A DNA stretch of 64,000 nt from Bacteroidales bacterium (GCA_017651645.1 JAGCCO010000024.1:45746-109745); one strand, 5' to 3'. Positions 17,702 to 27,130 are shown, numbered from the stretch's first letter. Notes: generated by a model from the letters alone, not told the origin. Translations and numbers: made by a program.

Positions 17702-19192
17702 TTAGGCCTTTTTTTCCTTGGGAAGGACCAGGTTGACAATCTCCTTGAGGCTAAGCAATCGGGTGAAGAAGATGGCACCGCAGTTGATGGCAAAAGAGAT
17801 GATGAAACCGAGCATCCAGTTGATATTCATCTGTTTGGCCAGGAAGGTGACCAGGGTGATTGTGGCAAGGAAAAGGACGATGTGGAGCCAATAGCGACCG
17901 CCCAAGTCAATGTTCAAGATGCGTTTGGCAAGCAGATATTGCATGAAGGCGGTGACAGCTTGAACACAAAGGCTGGTACAAGCCGCGCCTACCGAATAGA
18001 ATCGAGGTATGACAATAAGGTTCAGCATGATGTTAATGACCACACCTGCAGCTGCCACGAGGTTGAGTTGTTTGAGACTACCATTGGCCGTAAGGAGCGT
18101 TCCGAAGACGTAGGTCGTCGAAAGACAGAAGAAACTGCCCATCAAAAGCGGAAACACCTTGGCATATTGCCCGATGCGCATGAGATAGGCGGCTTCGGCT
18201 TCGGCTTCTTCCGGATTATACATCATCTGCATGATTTCTTGGCGATAGAGAATGCACATGATCATGACGATGCCCGCCATGGCCACAATCACATTGAATG
18301 AAGTCTTGACCAAGTTGTTCAGCTCCAGTTTCTTCGTCAGCGTGGCGGCAAACATGGGCAGTAGCATGATGGCAAAGAGGTTGGAAATGTTGTTGCCCGC
18401 ATCGAAGAGTCGATAGGCACGGCTGTAGATGCCGGCTTGCACGCCATTGTCGTCCAAAAGACGCTCAAGCAGGACGGGCTCAATGCGGCTGTAGACACTC
18501 ATCAGCAGGACAAGCACGGCGAAAGGCAGACTTTGTCGCAGGATTTCCTTGAAGAACTGAAAGTTGAGCTTAAAACTGAGATGCTCAGCGTGGCGCAGGA
18601 CGATGGTCAAGGCGAAGACGAGGGTGACGATGTAAGCCAAAGTTTGGGCTTGTAGGTACCAGATGACATTGAACTTCTCCTTCGGGAACCAGCCGCTCCA
18701 AAGGATGAGACACATGATGACGATGGCCAGCACGCGGTCGAAGACGCTCAAAATACTGTCTTGTTTAAACAACAGTAGCCCCTGGATGTTCGACCTGAGG
18801 AAGAGGATGAAGGAGAGCAACACTTGGTTGAGGCCGCACCAGCAAAGCTGCTTGAGTTTCAAGCCTTCATTGTAGCCGCAGAAGTAGCCGACCACGAAGA
18901 TAACGGCCGCATACAATAGTCCCAACAAGAGTTTGATTTCAGTAAGGCCACCGAAGTGTTTGGAGAGGTTCTTGGGGTCTTGTGCGACGGCACGGCTATT
19001 GAAGTTGGTGATGCCTAGATCGAGCAAGATATAGAAGAGATATGAAAAGTTGAAGAGGGCCTGATAGGTGCCGTAGGAGGCGTCCCCAAGCAGGTTCTGC
19101 ACCTCACGGTCGATGCCGAGAATCCAGAACGGCTTCACCAACAGGTTGAGAAACAGTAAGAAGATAATATTCTTGATGAAGCGGTTCTGCAT
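17702..19192 (-). CDS. oligosaccharide flippase (Wzx/MOP superfamily)
   Basis: 496 residues with about 12-14 predicted membrane helices and the polysaccharide biosynthesis protein pattern (NIIFLLFLNLLVKPFWILGIDREVQN at the N-terminus, a conserved C-terminal multi-helix domain). It would flip lipid-linked oligosaccharide units across the inner membrane for the Wzy-like polymerase encoded downstream. It is the first gene of the minus-strand polysaccharide block and has its own -7 box. No glycosyltransferase gene is adjacent, so the repeat unit must be made by genes elsewhere. Confidence 0.85.
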   Translation of the reverse strand: MQNRFIKNIIFLLFLNLLVKPFWILGIDREVQNLLGDASYGTYQALFNFSYLFYILLDLGITNFNSRAVAQDPKNLSKHFGGLTEIKLLLGLLYAAVIFVVGYFCGYNEGLKLKQLCWCGLNQVLLSFILFLRSNIQGLLLFKQDSILSVFDRVLAIVIMCLILWSGWFPKEKFNVIWYLQAQTLAYIVTLVFALTIVLRHAEHLSFKLNFQFFKEILRQSLPFAVLVLLMSVYSRIEPVLLERLLDDNGVQAGIYSRAYRLFDAGNNISNLFAIMLLPMFAATLTKKLELNNLVKTSFNVIVAMAGIVMIMCILYRQEIMQMMYNPEEAEAEAAYLMRIGQYAKVFPLLMGSFFCLSTTYVFGTLLTANGSLKQLNLVAAAGVVINIMLNLIVIPRFYSVGAACTSLCVQAVTAFMQYLLAKRILNIDLGGRYWLHIVLFLATITLVTFLAKQMNINWMLGFIISFAINCGAIFFTRLLSLKEIVNLVLPKEKKA

Positions 19193-19212
19193 TGCTGACT
19201 TTTTTCGGGGCG

Positions 19213-19220
19213 CAAAAGTA
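19213..19220 (-). promoter_or_regulatory. -7 promoter box (TACTTTTG) for wzx
   Basis: Exact TAnnTTTG match on minus, 20 bases before the wzx start, in the divergent region shared with clpS. Confidence 0.6.
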
Positions 19221-19385
19221 GGAAAATATATTTTTCAACGAAGTTTTGATGGGATTATTGTTTAGGTTTTTGGATTGAAATCAGTTCCGCCTTAACGAAT
19301 TGAGGAAAAAAGAATAGTTTGGGAGTTTTTTCATTGGCGGTTCAGAAATATTGTGTATTTTTACACCGATTTTTGACTGGATACC

Positions 19386-19658
19386 ATGAACAAGGAACAG
19401 GAAGATATTGAAGTATTGGAAGAGGAACTTGTTGAGAACGAGAAAAGTCTACTGCTCATCAACGACGATGTGAATACCTTTGAATATGTCATCGACACCT
19501 TGATGAAGGTGTGCCATCATACCCGCGAACAAGCCGAGACCTGTGCTTGGATTACACATTACAAGGGCAAATGCGCCGTCATGCATGGCAGTTTCGAGGA
19601 GCTCAAACCTTATTATGACATCCTGCTTGCTCATCAACTCACAGTCAAGATTGATTAA
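19386..19658 (+). CDS. clpS: ATP-dependent Clp protease adaptor ClpS
   Basis: 90 residues. ClpS delivers proteins with bulky hydrophobic N-terminal residues to ClpAP/ClpCP. The N-degron pocket pattern LLINDDVNTFEYVIDTL (about 27-43) and the helix with AWITHYKGKCAV (about 58-69) match the family. An acidic N-terminal tail precedes the fold, as usual. It is followed after 11 bases by the RSH gene, so the two are probably co-transcribed. The aat gene of the same N-end rule pathway lies at 35671-36453. Confidence 0.93.
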   Translation: MNKEQEDIEVLEEELVENEKSLLLINDDVNTFEYVIDTLMKVCHHTREQAETCAWITHYKGKCAVMHGSFEELKPYYDILLAHQLTVKID

Positions 19659-19669
19659 GCGCACTAACA

Positions 19670-21886
19670 ATGGCAAGTTACACTTCTTTGGAAATATTGG
19701 CTATTCAGCAGGCCTACGAATCGATGCTGAAAGACATTCAGCCTTTCATCAACGCACCCAATCAATTGGCTTTGATTGACAAGGCTTACCGGTATTGTTT
19801 GGATGAATATGACGGCCGTTACCTTTTGTCGGGCAAGGCCTATATGATGCACCTCATAGAGATGGGGCGCATCGCCGTTCTTGAGGTGGGTTTGGGCTAT
19901 ATCTCTGTGGTCGCCGCTTTCCTCCATGGCATCGATTACAAGAAGGGTATTAGTGGAAAAGAACTGAAAGACCAGTTCGGAAAGACGGTGGCTATCATCC
20001 TCGAAGATTTCAGCCAGATCTCTCAATTGGATACGGAAAAGGTGGCTTACAATTCGGATAGCTTCCAAGTGCTTTTCCTTTCCATGATTGATGATATGCG
20101 TTCGGTGCTGTTAAAAGTGGTGCATCGCGTGTATGATGTTCGTAATCAACAAGACGTGGATGCCGACCGTTTGTCGAAGTATTTTCACGAGATCAAATAC
20201 ATCTATATCCCTATCGTTCACCGTCTTGGTTTGTATAAGCTGAAGGCAGAGCTGGAAGAGCAACTGATGCTGTTTGAAAACCCGGTTCTATTTCATGAGA
20301 TTGAGGCCAAGATTGAGGCCAGCCATGAGGCACGCAGAAAAACGGCTGAAGATTTCATCTCCCGTATTTCTGAAGGTATCAATGCTGAATTGGAGCGCAC
20401 CAAAAAGAATGGCAAGCATAAGTATGCCTATACCATCAAATGGAGGCTGAAGTCCATTCCTTCGATTTATGCCAAGATGAAAGCCCAGAACGTGCCTTTT
20501 GAGGAGGTGTATGACCTGATGGCAGCACGCGTTATCATCAGTTGCGCCTTGAAAGACGAGCAGGAGTGCTGTTGGAGCGTGTATTCGGCCATCACCAATA
20601 TCTTTGACCCGATGCCCGAACGCCTTCGCGACTGGATTACCAAGCCGAAAGCCTCGGGGTATGAGTCACTGCACACCACAGTGAAATACGACGATAAACT
20701 CTGGTTCGAGGTCCAAATCCGCACTACCCGAATGGACGAGGTCGCCGAGACAGGTCAGGCTGCACATTATTTATATAAAGGTGAGAAAGAGACTTCCGAA
20801 GAGTGGCTGCTCAATGTGCGCCAGGTGCTGGAAAACCCCAGTATGGTGTCGTTTGAGAATTCTTACAAGAAGGTCTATAAATCCGATAAGATTTTCATCT
20901 TCACGCCTGAAGGCGATCTGAAACAGTTGCCAATCGGCTCAACGGTGCTCGACTTTGCCTACGAGGTGCATACCCGGGTGGGCGAGACCTGCAACGGTGC
21001 ACGAGTCAATGGCCGTATGGTGCCTATCCGTCATGAGCTGACCAATGGCGATAAGGTGGAAATCATCACGAGCAAGAAACAATCGCCGCGCGCCGACTGG
21101 CTCAATGTGGTGGTTACGGAAAAGGCAAAGAACAAGATTCGCCGTTACCTCAAGGAAGAGGAGTTGAAAGAGTCGGAGATGGGCAAGGGAATGTTGCAGC
21201 GCAGACTGAAAAACTGGAAACTTCCGTTCTCGGAGACCGTGGTCGACATGTTGGTGAAAGAGTATAAACTGGAGAATTCTTTGCAGCTCTATCATCAGAT
21301 CTCCACAGAGAAAATCGATATTGTCGATGTAAAGCGTTTCTTGACCTCTAAGTTCGGTGAGAATGCTGAGAAGTCGGAAAGACCTGTGCCTGAATTGATT
21401 GAGACTACCAAGAAAGAGCTATCAGGGGAAGCCGAAGAATCGCTTTCCATCGGTGAGGATATCAGCAATGTGACCTATAAGTTAGCCAAATGCTGCAACC
21501 CGATTCCGGGTGACCGTGTGTTCGGTTTTGTCACCAGCGATGGCACTATCAGTATACATCGTATCAACTGTCCCAACGCCAAGAGCATGCAGCAGCGTTA
21601 TGGCTACCGTATCATCAAGGTGAAGTGGAACGGTCAGGAAGCTGATGGGTCGCAGGCCACCATTCGCATCTATGGCCGTGATGTGATGGGTCTCCTCGGC
21701 AAAATCACCAAGGTCGTGTCTGAGGATTTGGAGGTCAACATGAAGAATATCGTGTTCAACTCCGACAAGGAAGGTTTCTTTGAGGGCAGAATTGTGCTGC
21801 AAATCGCTGACACCATCGCCTTGGAACAGCTGATCAATAAAATCAAGGCCATTGACGGTATTATTGATGTAAATAGAATTGATTGA
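19670..21886 (+). CDS. relA: RelA/SpoT-homologue (p)ppGpp synthetase with degenerate hydrolase domain
   Basis: 738 residues, full-length RSH. Order: HD hydrolase-like domain (about 35-190), synthetase (about 225-370), TGS (about 390-465), helical and zinc-finger-like region (CC at about 606-607), C-terminal ACT (about 665-738). In the HD domain His61 is kept, but the HD pair reads His86-Gly87 and the second catalytic Asp is His152, so hydrolysis is probably lost. The synthetase keeps its ATP and GTP sites (RLKSIPSIYAKM, GYESLHTT, EVQIRT), and the regulatory motif before it is RLRD (317-320), close to the RxKD form of bifunctional enzymes. I therefore read it as the synthetase-type RSH of the cell, with a separate SpoT expected elsewhere. 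Confidence 0.9.
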   Translation: MASYTSLEILAIQQAYESMLKDIQPFINAPNQLALIDKAYRYCLDEYDGRYLLSGKAYMMHLIEMGRIAVLEVGLGYISVVAAFLHGIDYKKGISGKELKDQFGKTVAIILEDFSQISQLDTEKVAYNSDSFQVLFLSMIDDMRSVLLKVVHRVYDVRNQQDVDADRLSKYFHEIKYIYIPIVHRLGLYKLKAELEEQLMLFENPVLFHEIEAKIEASHEARRKTAEDFISRISEGINAELERTKKNGKHKYAYTIKWRLKSIPSIYAKMKAQNVPFEEVYDLMAARVIISCALKDEQECCWSVYSAITNIFDPMPERLRDWITKPKASGYESLHTTVKYDDKLWFEVQIRTTRMDEVAETGQAAHYLYKGEKETSEEWLLNVRQVLENPSMVSFENSYKKVYKSDKIFIFTPEGDLKQLPIGSTVLDFAYEVHTRVGETCNGARVNGRMVPIRHELTNGDKVEIITSKKQSPRADWLNVVVTEKAKNKIRRYLKEEELKESEMGKGMLQRRLKNWKLPFSETVVDMLVKEYKLENSLQLYHQISTEKIDIVDVKRFLTSKFGENAEKSERPVPELIETTKKELSGEAEESLSIGEDISNVTYKLAKCCNPIPGDRVFGFVTSDGTISIHRINCPNAKSMQQRYGYRIIKVKWNGQEADGSQATIRIYGRDVMGLLGKITKVVSEDLEVNMKNIVFNSDKEGFFEGRIVLQIADTIALEQLINKIKAIDGIIDVNRID

Positions 21887-21896
21887 ATCTTTTGAT

Positions 21897-23510
21897 ATGA
21901 AGAAAGCATTTTTGATAATTGTTTTGGTATTTTTGACCACGATAATGTCGGCGCAGACCTATGGTGTCGACCATGAGAAAAAGATCATCGTTGCCACGGG
22001 GCGACTGCTTGATGGGATGAAACCGTATAAAGAGCCGATGGATGTCCGTGGCGAGACCTATACGTTGTATCGCAGTGAGATGCCATTGATTACCATCACC
22101 ACCGATGGCCCGATTGTCAACTCGCCTGCTGTGCATGGTGTCATCAATGTGGCGGATGCCGACGGTAATGTTATCACGATGCATGCGGGATTCAAGATCA
22201 GAGGCACCTCGTCGCAGCAGTACGACAAGAAATCATACCGTGTGGAGCTCTGGGCAGACGAGACAGGAACTTTGATGGCCGATACCACCTTCCTCGGGTT
22301 GCGCAGCGACGATGACTGGAACCTTGAGGCCATGTGGGCACAGCCGCTCCGTCTCCGCGACAAGGTGGCCAATGAGCTTTGGATGGAGATGTATCAGTTG
22401 CCTTATATCGAAAACGAACCTGATGCGCGATCAGGTATCCGAATGGTCTATGCCGATGTGTTCATCAATGACGAGTATTTAGGCGTCTATGCCCTCACTG
22501 AACGTATGGACCGCAAACAACTCGGCCTACGCAAATACAATGGTAACATCCGTGGAGTGCTTTACAAGGGTAATGGCCCTGGTGCACCAACGTTTGACTC
22601 GTTGCCAGATTACGACAATACGCAGGACACTTGGGATAACTACGAATGGGTCTATCCTAATGAAAGTGACACTGCCATCGACTGGAACCATCTCTACAGC
22701 TTCACCAACTTCGTGATGAACGCCTCCGACAATGTGTTCTATTCACAATTTTCCGCCCAGTTTGACAAAGATAATGCCATTGATTACTATCTGTTTATCA
22801 ATAGTTTAATGGCAATGGACAACATGGGACGCAACCTGTTTTTGGCCCGTTACAAGAAGTCGAGCAGCTATATGTATCTTCCTTGGGACTTGGATGCTAT
22901 CTGGGGTTTGGACACCGACGGCCACAAGACCTACAATACGGCTGGCTTGAAGAGCAACGGCTTCTTCGACCGCTTGGCTCAAGACTGTAACGACAATGGC
23001 TTTGTGGCCTCGGCAAAGGCACGATACAATGAGCTGCGCAATGGTATCCTGACCACGGAGCACATCATGGAAATGGTGCAGGCACAGTACGATGCCCTGG
23101 TGGAGTGTGGTGCATACGACCGCGAGCATGAGGCTTGGCCTGACTTCACCGTTGATGAAAGCCAGTTGACCTATATGAGTGAGTGGCTGGACAACCGATT
23201 CAATTATCTGGACGGAGAAATCAATGCAGGATGTGGCACTTGGGGCATTGAGTCCACTGAGCCTGCTGAAGGGCCGAACCAATGTGTAGAGGTTTTCCCC
23301 AATCCGGCCAAAGACCGCATCAACATCTGCTTTGCGGAGGCAGGCGAGGCATCCGTCAGGTTGTATGACATGACGGGGCGGTTGGTGTATTCTGGCATTG
23401 CTTCAACGAATGTCTTTGTCATTTCCACGCAAGGTTTAAGCCATGGGATTTATTCTTTGGTGACCCATATCAATGGTAAACAATTTGTTAAAAGAGTAAT
23501 GGTGGAATAA
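21897..23510 (+). CDS. CotH-kinase-family secreted protein with T9SS sorting domain
   Basis: 537 residues from ATG 21897; the earlier in-frame TTG overlaps the relA stop and is rejected. Signal peptide MKKAFLIIVLVFLTTIMSAQ. The CotH domain is recognised by KIRGTSSQQYDKKSYRVEL, LGVYALTERMDR and MYLPWDLDAIWG, with the acidic catalytic residues of the protein-kinase-like fold. CotH proteins phosphorylate secreted or spore-coat proteins in Bacillus; targets here are unknown. The last 75 residues (VFPNPAKDRINI ... GIYSLVTH) are a type A T9SS sorting domain. The gene starts 10 bases after relA. Confidence 0.85.
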   Translation: MKKAFLIIVLVFLTTIMSAQTYGVDHEKKIIVATGRLLDGMKPYKEPMDVRGETYTLYRSEMPLITITTDGPIVNSPAVHGVINVADADGNVITMHAGFKIRGTSSQQYDKKSYRVELWADETGTLMADTTFLGLRSDDDWNLEAMWAQPLRLRDKVANELWMEMYQLPYIENEPDARSGIRMVYADVFINDEYLGVYALTERMDRKQLGLRKYNGNIRGVLYKGNGPGAPTFDSLPDYDNTQDTWDNYEWVYPNESDTAIDWNHLYSFTNFVMNASDNVFYSQFSAQFDKDNAIDYYLFINSLMAMDNMGRNLFLARYKKSSSYMYLPWDLDAIWGLDTDGHKTYNTAGLKSNGFFDRLAQDCNDNGFVASAKARYNELRNGILTTEHIMEMVQAQYDALVECGAYDREHEAWPDFTVDESQLTYMSEWLDNRFNYLDGEINAGCGTWGIESTEPAEGPNQCVEVFPNPAKDRINICFAEAGEASVRLYDMTGRLVYSGIASTNVFVISTQGLSHGIYSLVTHINGKQFVKRVMVE

Positions 23511-23512
23511 TC

Positions 23513-25693
23513 TTACATCTTCCAAATCGCCTCCACCTTCAAATCCGTTTTATGATTTCCTTCAATCAACGTCAATCCGCTGCCGATTTCATCGCGGTCG
23601 CTGTAGATGGTTCGCCCGATGCGGGCATACAGCGTTAGGGCATTGAACAATTTTACCTTTCCTAAGAGATATACCCTCATGCCTTTGCCGTAGAGGGCGG
23701 GCACGCTGAAAGAATACAGTACGTCGCTCTCATAGGCATAGATGCGGGCGTTGTAATCTTTGGCATCGAAGATGGCGTATCGGAAACTGAGGCTATAAGG
23801 TTTGCTCTCAGGTTTGTAGGCGATGTCCTGACAAAGGAAATAACCATGTTCGTCGCTCCCGTCATCGTTGCGATAATGGGCATATTCGGCCTTGTTGCAG
23901 CAATGGAAGTCACGCCCTATCTGATAGTTGATATTGAAACGCACTGAGTTCTTTGTATAGAAGATGGGGTAGTGGCTGAAGACAAAAGCATCCGTTGAGT
24001 TTTTCATCTTGGTCTTGGAACGGAATTGCAGGTAGGCATTGGCGCGCTTGCTGAAGCTGTGGCTGAGGCGCAGGTAGTAGTCGTGTCCACGGCTTGGCGC
24101 ATTGACTTGCGAAGTCAGCCAGGTGAACTGGAACAGGTCAGCGTAGGCGAGGATGTTCCAATAAGGTGCGGGAGCAGCTTCCACACCGATATAAACACCG
24201 CGTTGCCCTTGGTTGCGGCTGCCTTCGCCGAAGGCGTTGCCCAACAGGTTCTGGTAGGCTTTGCCGTAGTCACGGTATAAAATGGTGAAGTTCAGATAGC
24301 CGGCTGGTTTGACGGTAAGGCCGATGAGTCCCGCAAAAGCTGTCTTAGGTATGGTCGGCCCTTCGACAGGCTCAGGGACCTCTGCCCCTTTGTTATAACT
24401 CATCGCCATCTCACCAAAGACCGCATACTTGCCTTTCACATATTTGAAATCAATGCCTTGATTGGTGAGATGTTGCCCTTGGAAATAGAACTGGTTGTAA
24501 TGGCTGGGTCTGAGTTCGAGCGGCACGTTGAGCCAGGTATGGTGGGCAGTGTAGCCGACTTCGAAATGTGCGATGGCATAGGCCAGATGCCCGCCAACGA
24601 CCTGCTGCCGTATGGCATGACGGTCAAGTAGTTCACCAATAGTGCGATGATAGCCCGTCTCTTGTAGGCTGCTGACGAGTTCAGCCTCGTTGTCCAAAGT
24701 GTCGGCCACACTGACATTGGCGTCAATCATGCGGTTGGAGTAGAAGACGGTGCCGCTGAATGGCCCACTACCGAGGGTGACAGCCGCACCACGCATGAAA
24801 CCGTACTCGCTTGCTGAGGCCTTTGGCGTGATGCCCCGTCCTTGTTTCATCACGCTGCTGCCTGCACCTGCTTTGCCGAAGCTCATCCCTGACCACAGCG
24901 TAAGACCTTGGCCAAAGGACAATTGATAGTCGCCCAGAACAGCGGCTTTCACGACACCCAATTCCTTGGCATAGAGGTGGAAACCGAAGAAGTCAAAGCC
25001 GCGATGATATTGGCCGCCAAGGAGTTTTTGGATGGTGTCGCTGACCTTGTCGGTGAAAAACATCTCGCCAGCATCTTTCTCTAGCACGAATCCCGCCCTG
25101 ATCTTGTTACGATAGTTATAGGTGTATTTCAGTTGGTATTTCTGGGGGCTTCCGAGATAGCGCGAGTTGGGTTTGGCCAGCAATGTTGAGTCGTCAATAG
25201 GCGCGTAACCTTGCTGTTTTTCAAGGACTTGTTCATAACGTCCCACAATCTGATGTTTGCCATATCGCGCCATTTTGCTGAGCGTGATTTTATCCTTGCT
25301 TTGGTCTTTTTCGATGCAAACCACGGGCTTGATGATGGCTAGAGTCTGTTCGTCGAAGCCTTCCACCATCTCCAATTCGTCAAGGAACATGAAATCGCCG
25401 TAATAGCGGCGGTATTTCCGCAATTCCTCGTATTGGAACACGGTAATTAGGCGCAACTCCACCAGCTGCACGACCTCATCACTGTTGAGGTTGACAGGGT
25501 TCTCGCTAAAGAAGATATAGCTTTCTAAAAGGTCTTCATAATCAATATCTTCCTCACTATCTTCAGCCAGTCGTTCCACTTGCTCAATGAGCAGGTTATT
25601 CAATGCCTCGGTGCTGAGTGTGTCAATGGCGATTTGCGCCTTGGCAAACAAAGTGAATGACAGGGATAATATGATGAAAGCCAGCCGTTTCAT
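23513..25693 (-). CDS. helix-hairpin-helix outer-membrane protein
   Basis: 726 residues with signal peptide ending FAKAQ. The N-terminal part (about 55-125, PVNLNSDEVVQL, YYGDFMFLDELEMVEGF) has the tandem helix-hairpin-helix pattern found in a Bacteroidota family annotated as HHH-domain proteins, and the rest is a long barrel of aromatic-rich strands. Function unknown; a link to DNA uptake is only suggested by the HHH motif. About residue 440, a copy of the interspersed repeat inserts EVPEPVEGPTIPK into the barrel, probably in a loop. It is the second gene of an operon after a PorV/PorQ-like gene with a 1-base gap. Confidence 0.75.
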   Translation of the reverse strand: MKRLAFIILSLSFTLFAKAQIAIDTLSTEALNNLLIEQVERLAEDSEEDIDYEDLLESYIFFSENPVNLNSDEVVQLVELRLITVFQYEELRKYRRYYGDFMFLDELEMVEGFDEQTLAIIKPVVCIEKDQSKDKITLSKMARYGKHQIVGRYEQVLEKQQGYAPIDDSTLLAKPNSRYLGSPQKYQLKYTYNYRNKIRAGFVLEKDAGEMFFTDKVSDTIQKLLGGQYHRGFDFFGFHLYAKELGVVKAAVLGDYQLSFGQGLTLWSGMSFGKAGAGSSVMKQGRGITPKASASEYGFMRGAAVTLGSGPFSGTVFYSNRMIDANVSVADTLDNEAELVSSLQETGYHRTIGELLDRHAIRQQVVGGHLAYAIAHFEVGYTAHHTWLNVPLELRPSHYNQFYFQGQHLTNQGIDFKYVKGKYAVFGEMAMSYNKGAEVPEPVEGPTIPKTAFAGLIGLTVKPAGYLNFTILYRDYGKAYQNLLGNAFGEGSRNQGQRGVYIGVEAAPAPYWNILAYADLFQFTWLTSQVNAPSRGHDYYLRLSHSFSKRANAYLQFRSKTKMKNSTDAFVFSHYPIFYTKNSVRFNINYQIGRDFHCCNKAEYAHYRNDDGSDEHGYFLCQDIAYKPESKPYSLSFRYAIFDAKDYNARIYAYESDVLYSFSVPALYGKGMRVYLLGKVKLFNALTLYARIGRTIYSDRDEIGSGLTLIEGNHKTDLKVEAIWKM
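24357..24380. repeat. interspersed short repeat, copy 1 (inside HHH gene)
   Basis: GGCCCTTCGACAGGCTCAGGGACC, in frame in the minus-strand gene, where it reads PEPVEGP. Copy 3 at 46808-46831 is its exact 24-base reverse complement. Confidence 0.9.
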
Positions 25694-25694
25694 G

Positions 25695-26519
25695 TTATTT
25701 CCCGATGCAGAAAATCATACCGATTTGAACCGATGCACCCAATTCGTTATGTAGTTGAGCCGCCACGTTGATTTGTGCGAACCTTATGGCATAGCCGATG
25801 CCGAAACTCAAGATGCCAGGATTGGTCTGCACACCAGCGCGGATGTATAGATGTTTCACAGCCTCATATTCCAATCCGCCGCGCAGACTGACGCCTTCGC
25901 GTTCGGTGTCTTTTTCGATCTCGCACTGTCCGATGAAGTCCTTGGTGAACTGGTAGGCCAAGCCGAAACGCATCACGATGGGCAGCTTCTCGTGGTTTAA
26001 GGTCTGCTCGAAACTGAAGTTGACGGGATTGAAGATGTAAGTGCCTAGGGTTAGTTTGTCGGTGACATGCGACTGCAGTCCCAGTTCAAAAGTGACCGCG
26101 CTGAATGTGCCGTAATCGTTGCCGATTTTCAGCAGGAGGTAGTCGAGTTGCAGGCCGATCTGCAGATAACGTCCGAAGTCTTTGGCGTAGGCGAGTCCGA
26201 ACTTGTTCTCGTTGTATTTTGAGGCACCATACTGGTTGAAACTCAATCCCAAGCATCCGAACTTGGTGGGCAGTGCGAAGGCACCGCATTTGTAGGCTGT
26301 CTCAGGCAACAGCCAACGGTTTTCGTAGTACAAGCCAAAGCTGATTTTGTCCAGTTTGGCCATTCCGGCAGGGTTGTTCTGCATGGCCCACAGCCCTTGC
26401 GAGGCTACCGATGTTCCTCCCATAGCAGCGGCACGACCTCCCATAGGGTGGATGAAGTCGTAGGCGAAAACCGTTGAGGTTGAAAGAATTAGTGATATAA
26501 GTAGTAGTAGTTTCTTCAT
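25695..26519 (-). CDS. PorV/PorQ-like outer-membrane protein
   Basis: 274 residues from the ATG at 26519, which gives signal peptide MKKLLLLISLILSTSTVFA. The first in-frame ATG at 26561 is rejected because a -7 promoter box lies between the two. The mature N-terminus (FIHPMGGRAAAMGGTSVASQGLWAMQNNPAGMA) has the pattern of PorV/PorQ and OmpP1-like barrels: conserved Gly-Gly, then a NNPA turn. PorQ takes part in T9SS, but this protein is shorter, and I do not claim that role. It leads an operon with the HHH outer-membrane gene. Confidence 0.75.
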   Translation of the reverse strand: MKKLLLLISLILSTSTVFAYDFIHPMGGRAAAMGGTSVASQGLWAMQNNPAGMAKLDKISFGLYYENRWLLPETAYKCGAFALPTKFGCLGLSFNQYGASKYNENKFGLAYAKDFGRYLQIGLQLDYLLLKIGNDYGTFSAVTFELGLQSHVTDKLTLGTYIFNPVNFSFEQTLNHEKLPIVMRFGLAYQFTKDFIGQCEIEKDTEREGVSLRGGLEYEAVKHLYIRAGVQTNPGILSFGIGYAIRFAQINVAAQLHNELGASVQIGMIFCIGK

Positions 26520-26538
26520 ACGTGGTGGTTTTATGGCG

Positions 26539-26546
26539 CAAATGTA
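26539..26546 (-). promoter_or_regulatory. -7 promoter box (TACATTTG) for the PorV/PorQ-like operon
   Basis: Exact TAnnTTTG match on minus, 19 bases before the chosen start; it decides against the longer reading frame. Confidence 0.65.
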
Positions 26547-26601
26547 AGGCTGTTTTTTCATAAAAACAAAAAAATTCCTATCTTCGCAGGCTAAACGGAT
26601 A

Positions 26602-26617
26602 CTTCGACAAACTCAGG
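26602..26617. repeat. interspersed short repeat, copy 2 (diverged, intergenic)
   Basis: CTTCGACAAACTCAGG, matching the core of the other copies except AA for GG in the centre. It lies in the leader of the DUF456 gene, 12 bases before its start. Confidence 0.65.
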
Positions 26618-26629
26618 AACTTAAATATT

Positions 26630-27130
26630 ATGATGTACGTTCTTATCGTGTTAGCTATCCTATTGGCCTTGGTCGGGATTGTGGGTGCTGTTGTGCCTGG
26701 CATCGCGGGAACACCGTTCAGTTTTCTGGCGTTGTTGGCGTTGTCGTTTATCAAAAGCTCAAGCTTTTCACCTAATTTCCTGATCATTATGGGTGTGATA
26801 GGGGCAATTGTCTTTGCCGTGGATTATGTAGTACCCGTTTGGGGCACGAAGCATTTCGGCGGCACCAAGGCTGGTGTGCGAGGCAGCACAATAGGATTGT
26901 TCTTGGGTTTGTTGGTTACTTTGGCTATGCCCATAGGTTTTATTGCGATTTTGTTGGGGCCCTTTATTGGCGCCTATATCGCTGAGAAAAACGCTGGTAC
27001 CGAAGACCATAAAGCCTGGCGCTCAGCCTTCGGCTCTTTTGTAGGGTTTCTATGTGGTACAGGCATCAAAGTGATTTACGCCGTTGTGTGTATTTATTTC
27101 ATTGTTAAAGAGTTAATTGCGATTTTATGA
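26630..27130 (+). CDS. DUF456 membrane protein
   Basis: 166 residues, almost wholly hydrophobic, with Gly-rich helices. The pattern GAVVPGIAGTPFSFLALL, then DYVVPVWGTKHFGGTKAGVRGSTIGLFLG, matches DUF456, a family of small inner-membrane proteins of unknown function. Its stop codon overlaps the start of the transketolase N-subunit gene (ATGA), so the two are translationally coupled. A copy of the interspersed repeat lies just before its start. Confidence 0.85.
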   Translation: MMYVLIVLAILLALVGIVGAVVPGIAGTPFSFLALLALSFIKSSSFSPNFLIIMGVIGAIVFAVDYVVPVWGTKHFGGTKAGVRGSTIGLFLGLLVTLAMPIGFIAILLGPFIGAYIAEKNAGTEDHKAWRSAFGSFVGFLCGTGIKVIYAVVCIYFIVKELIAIL

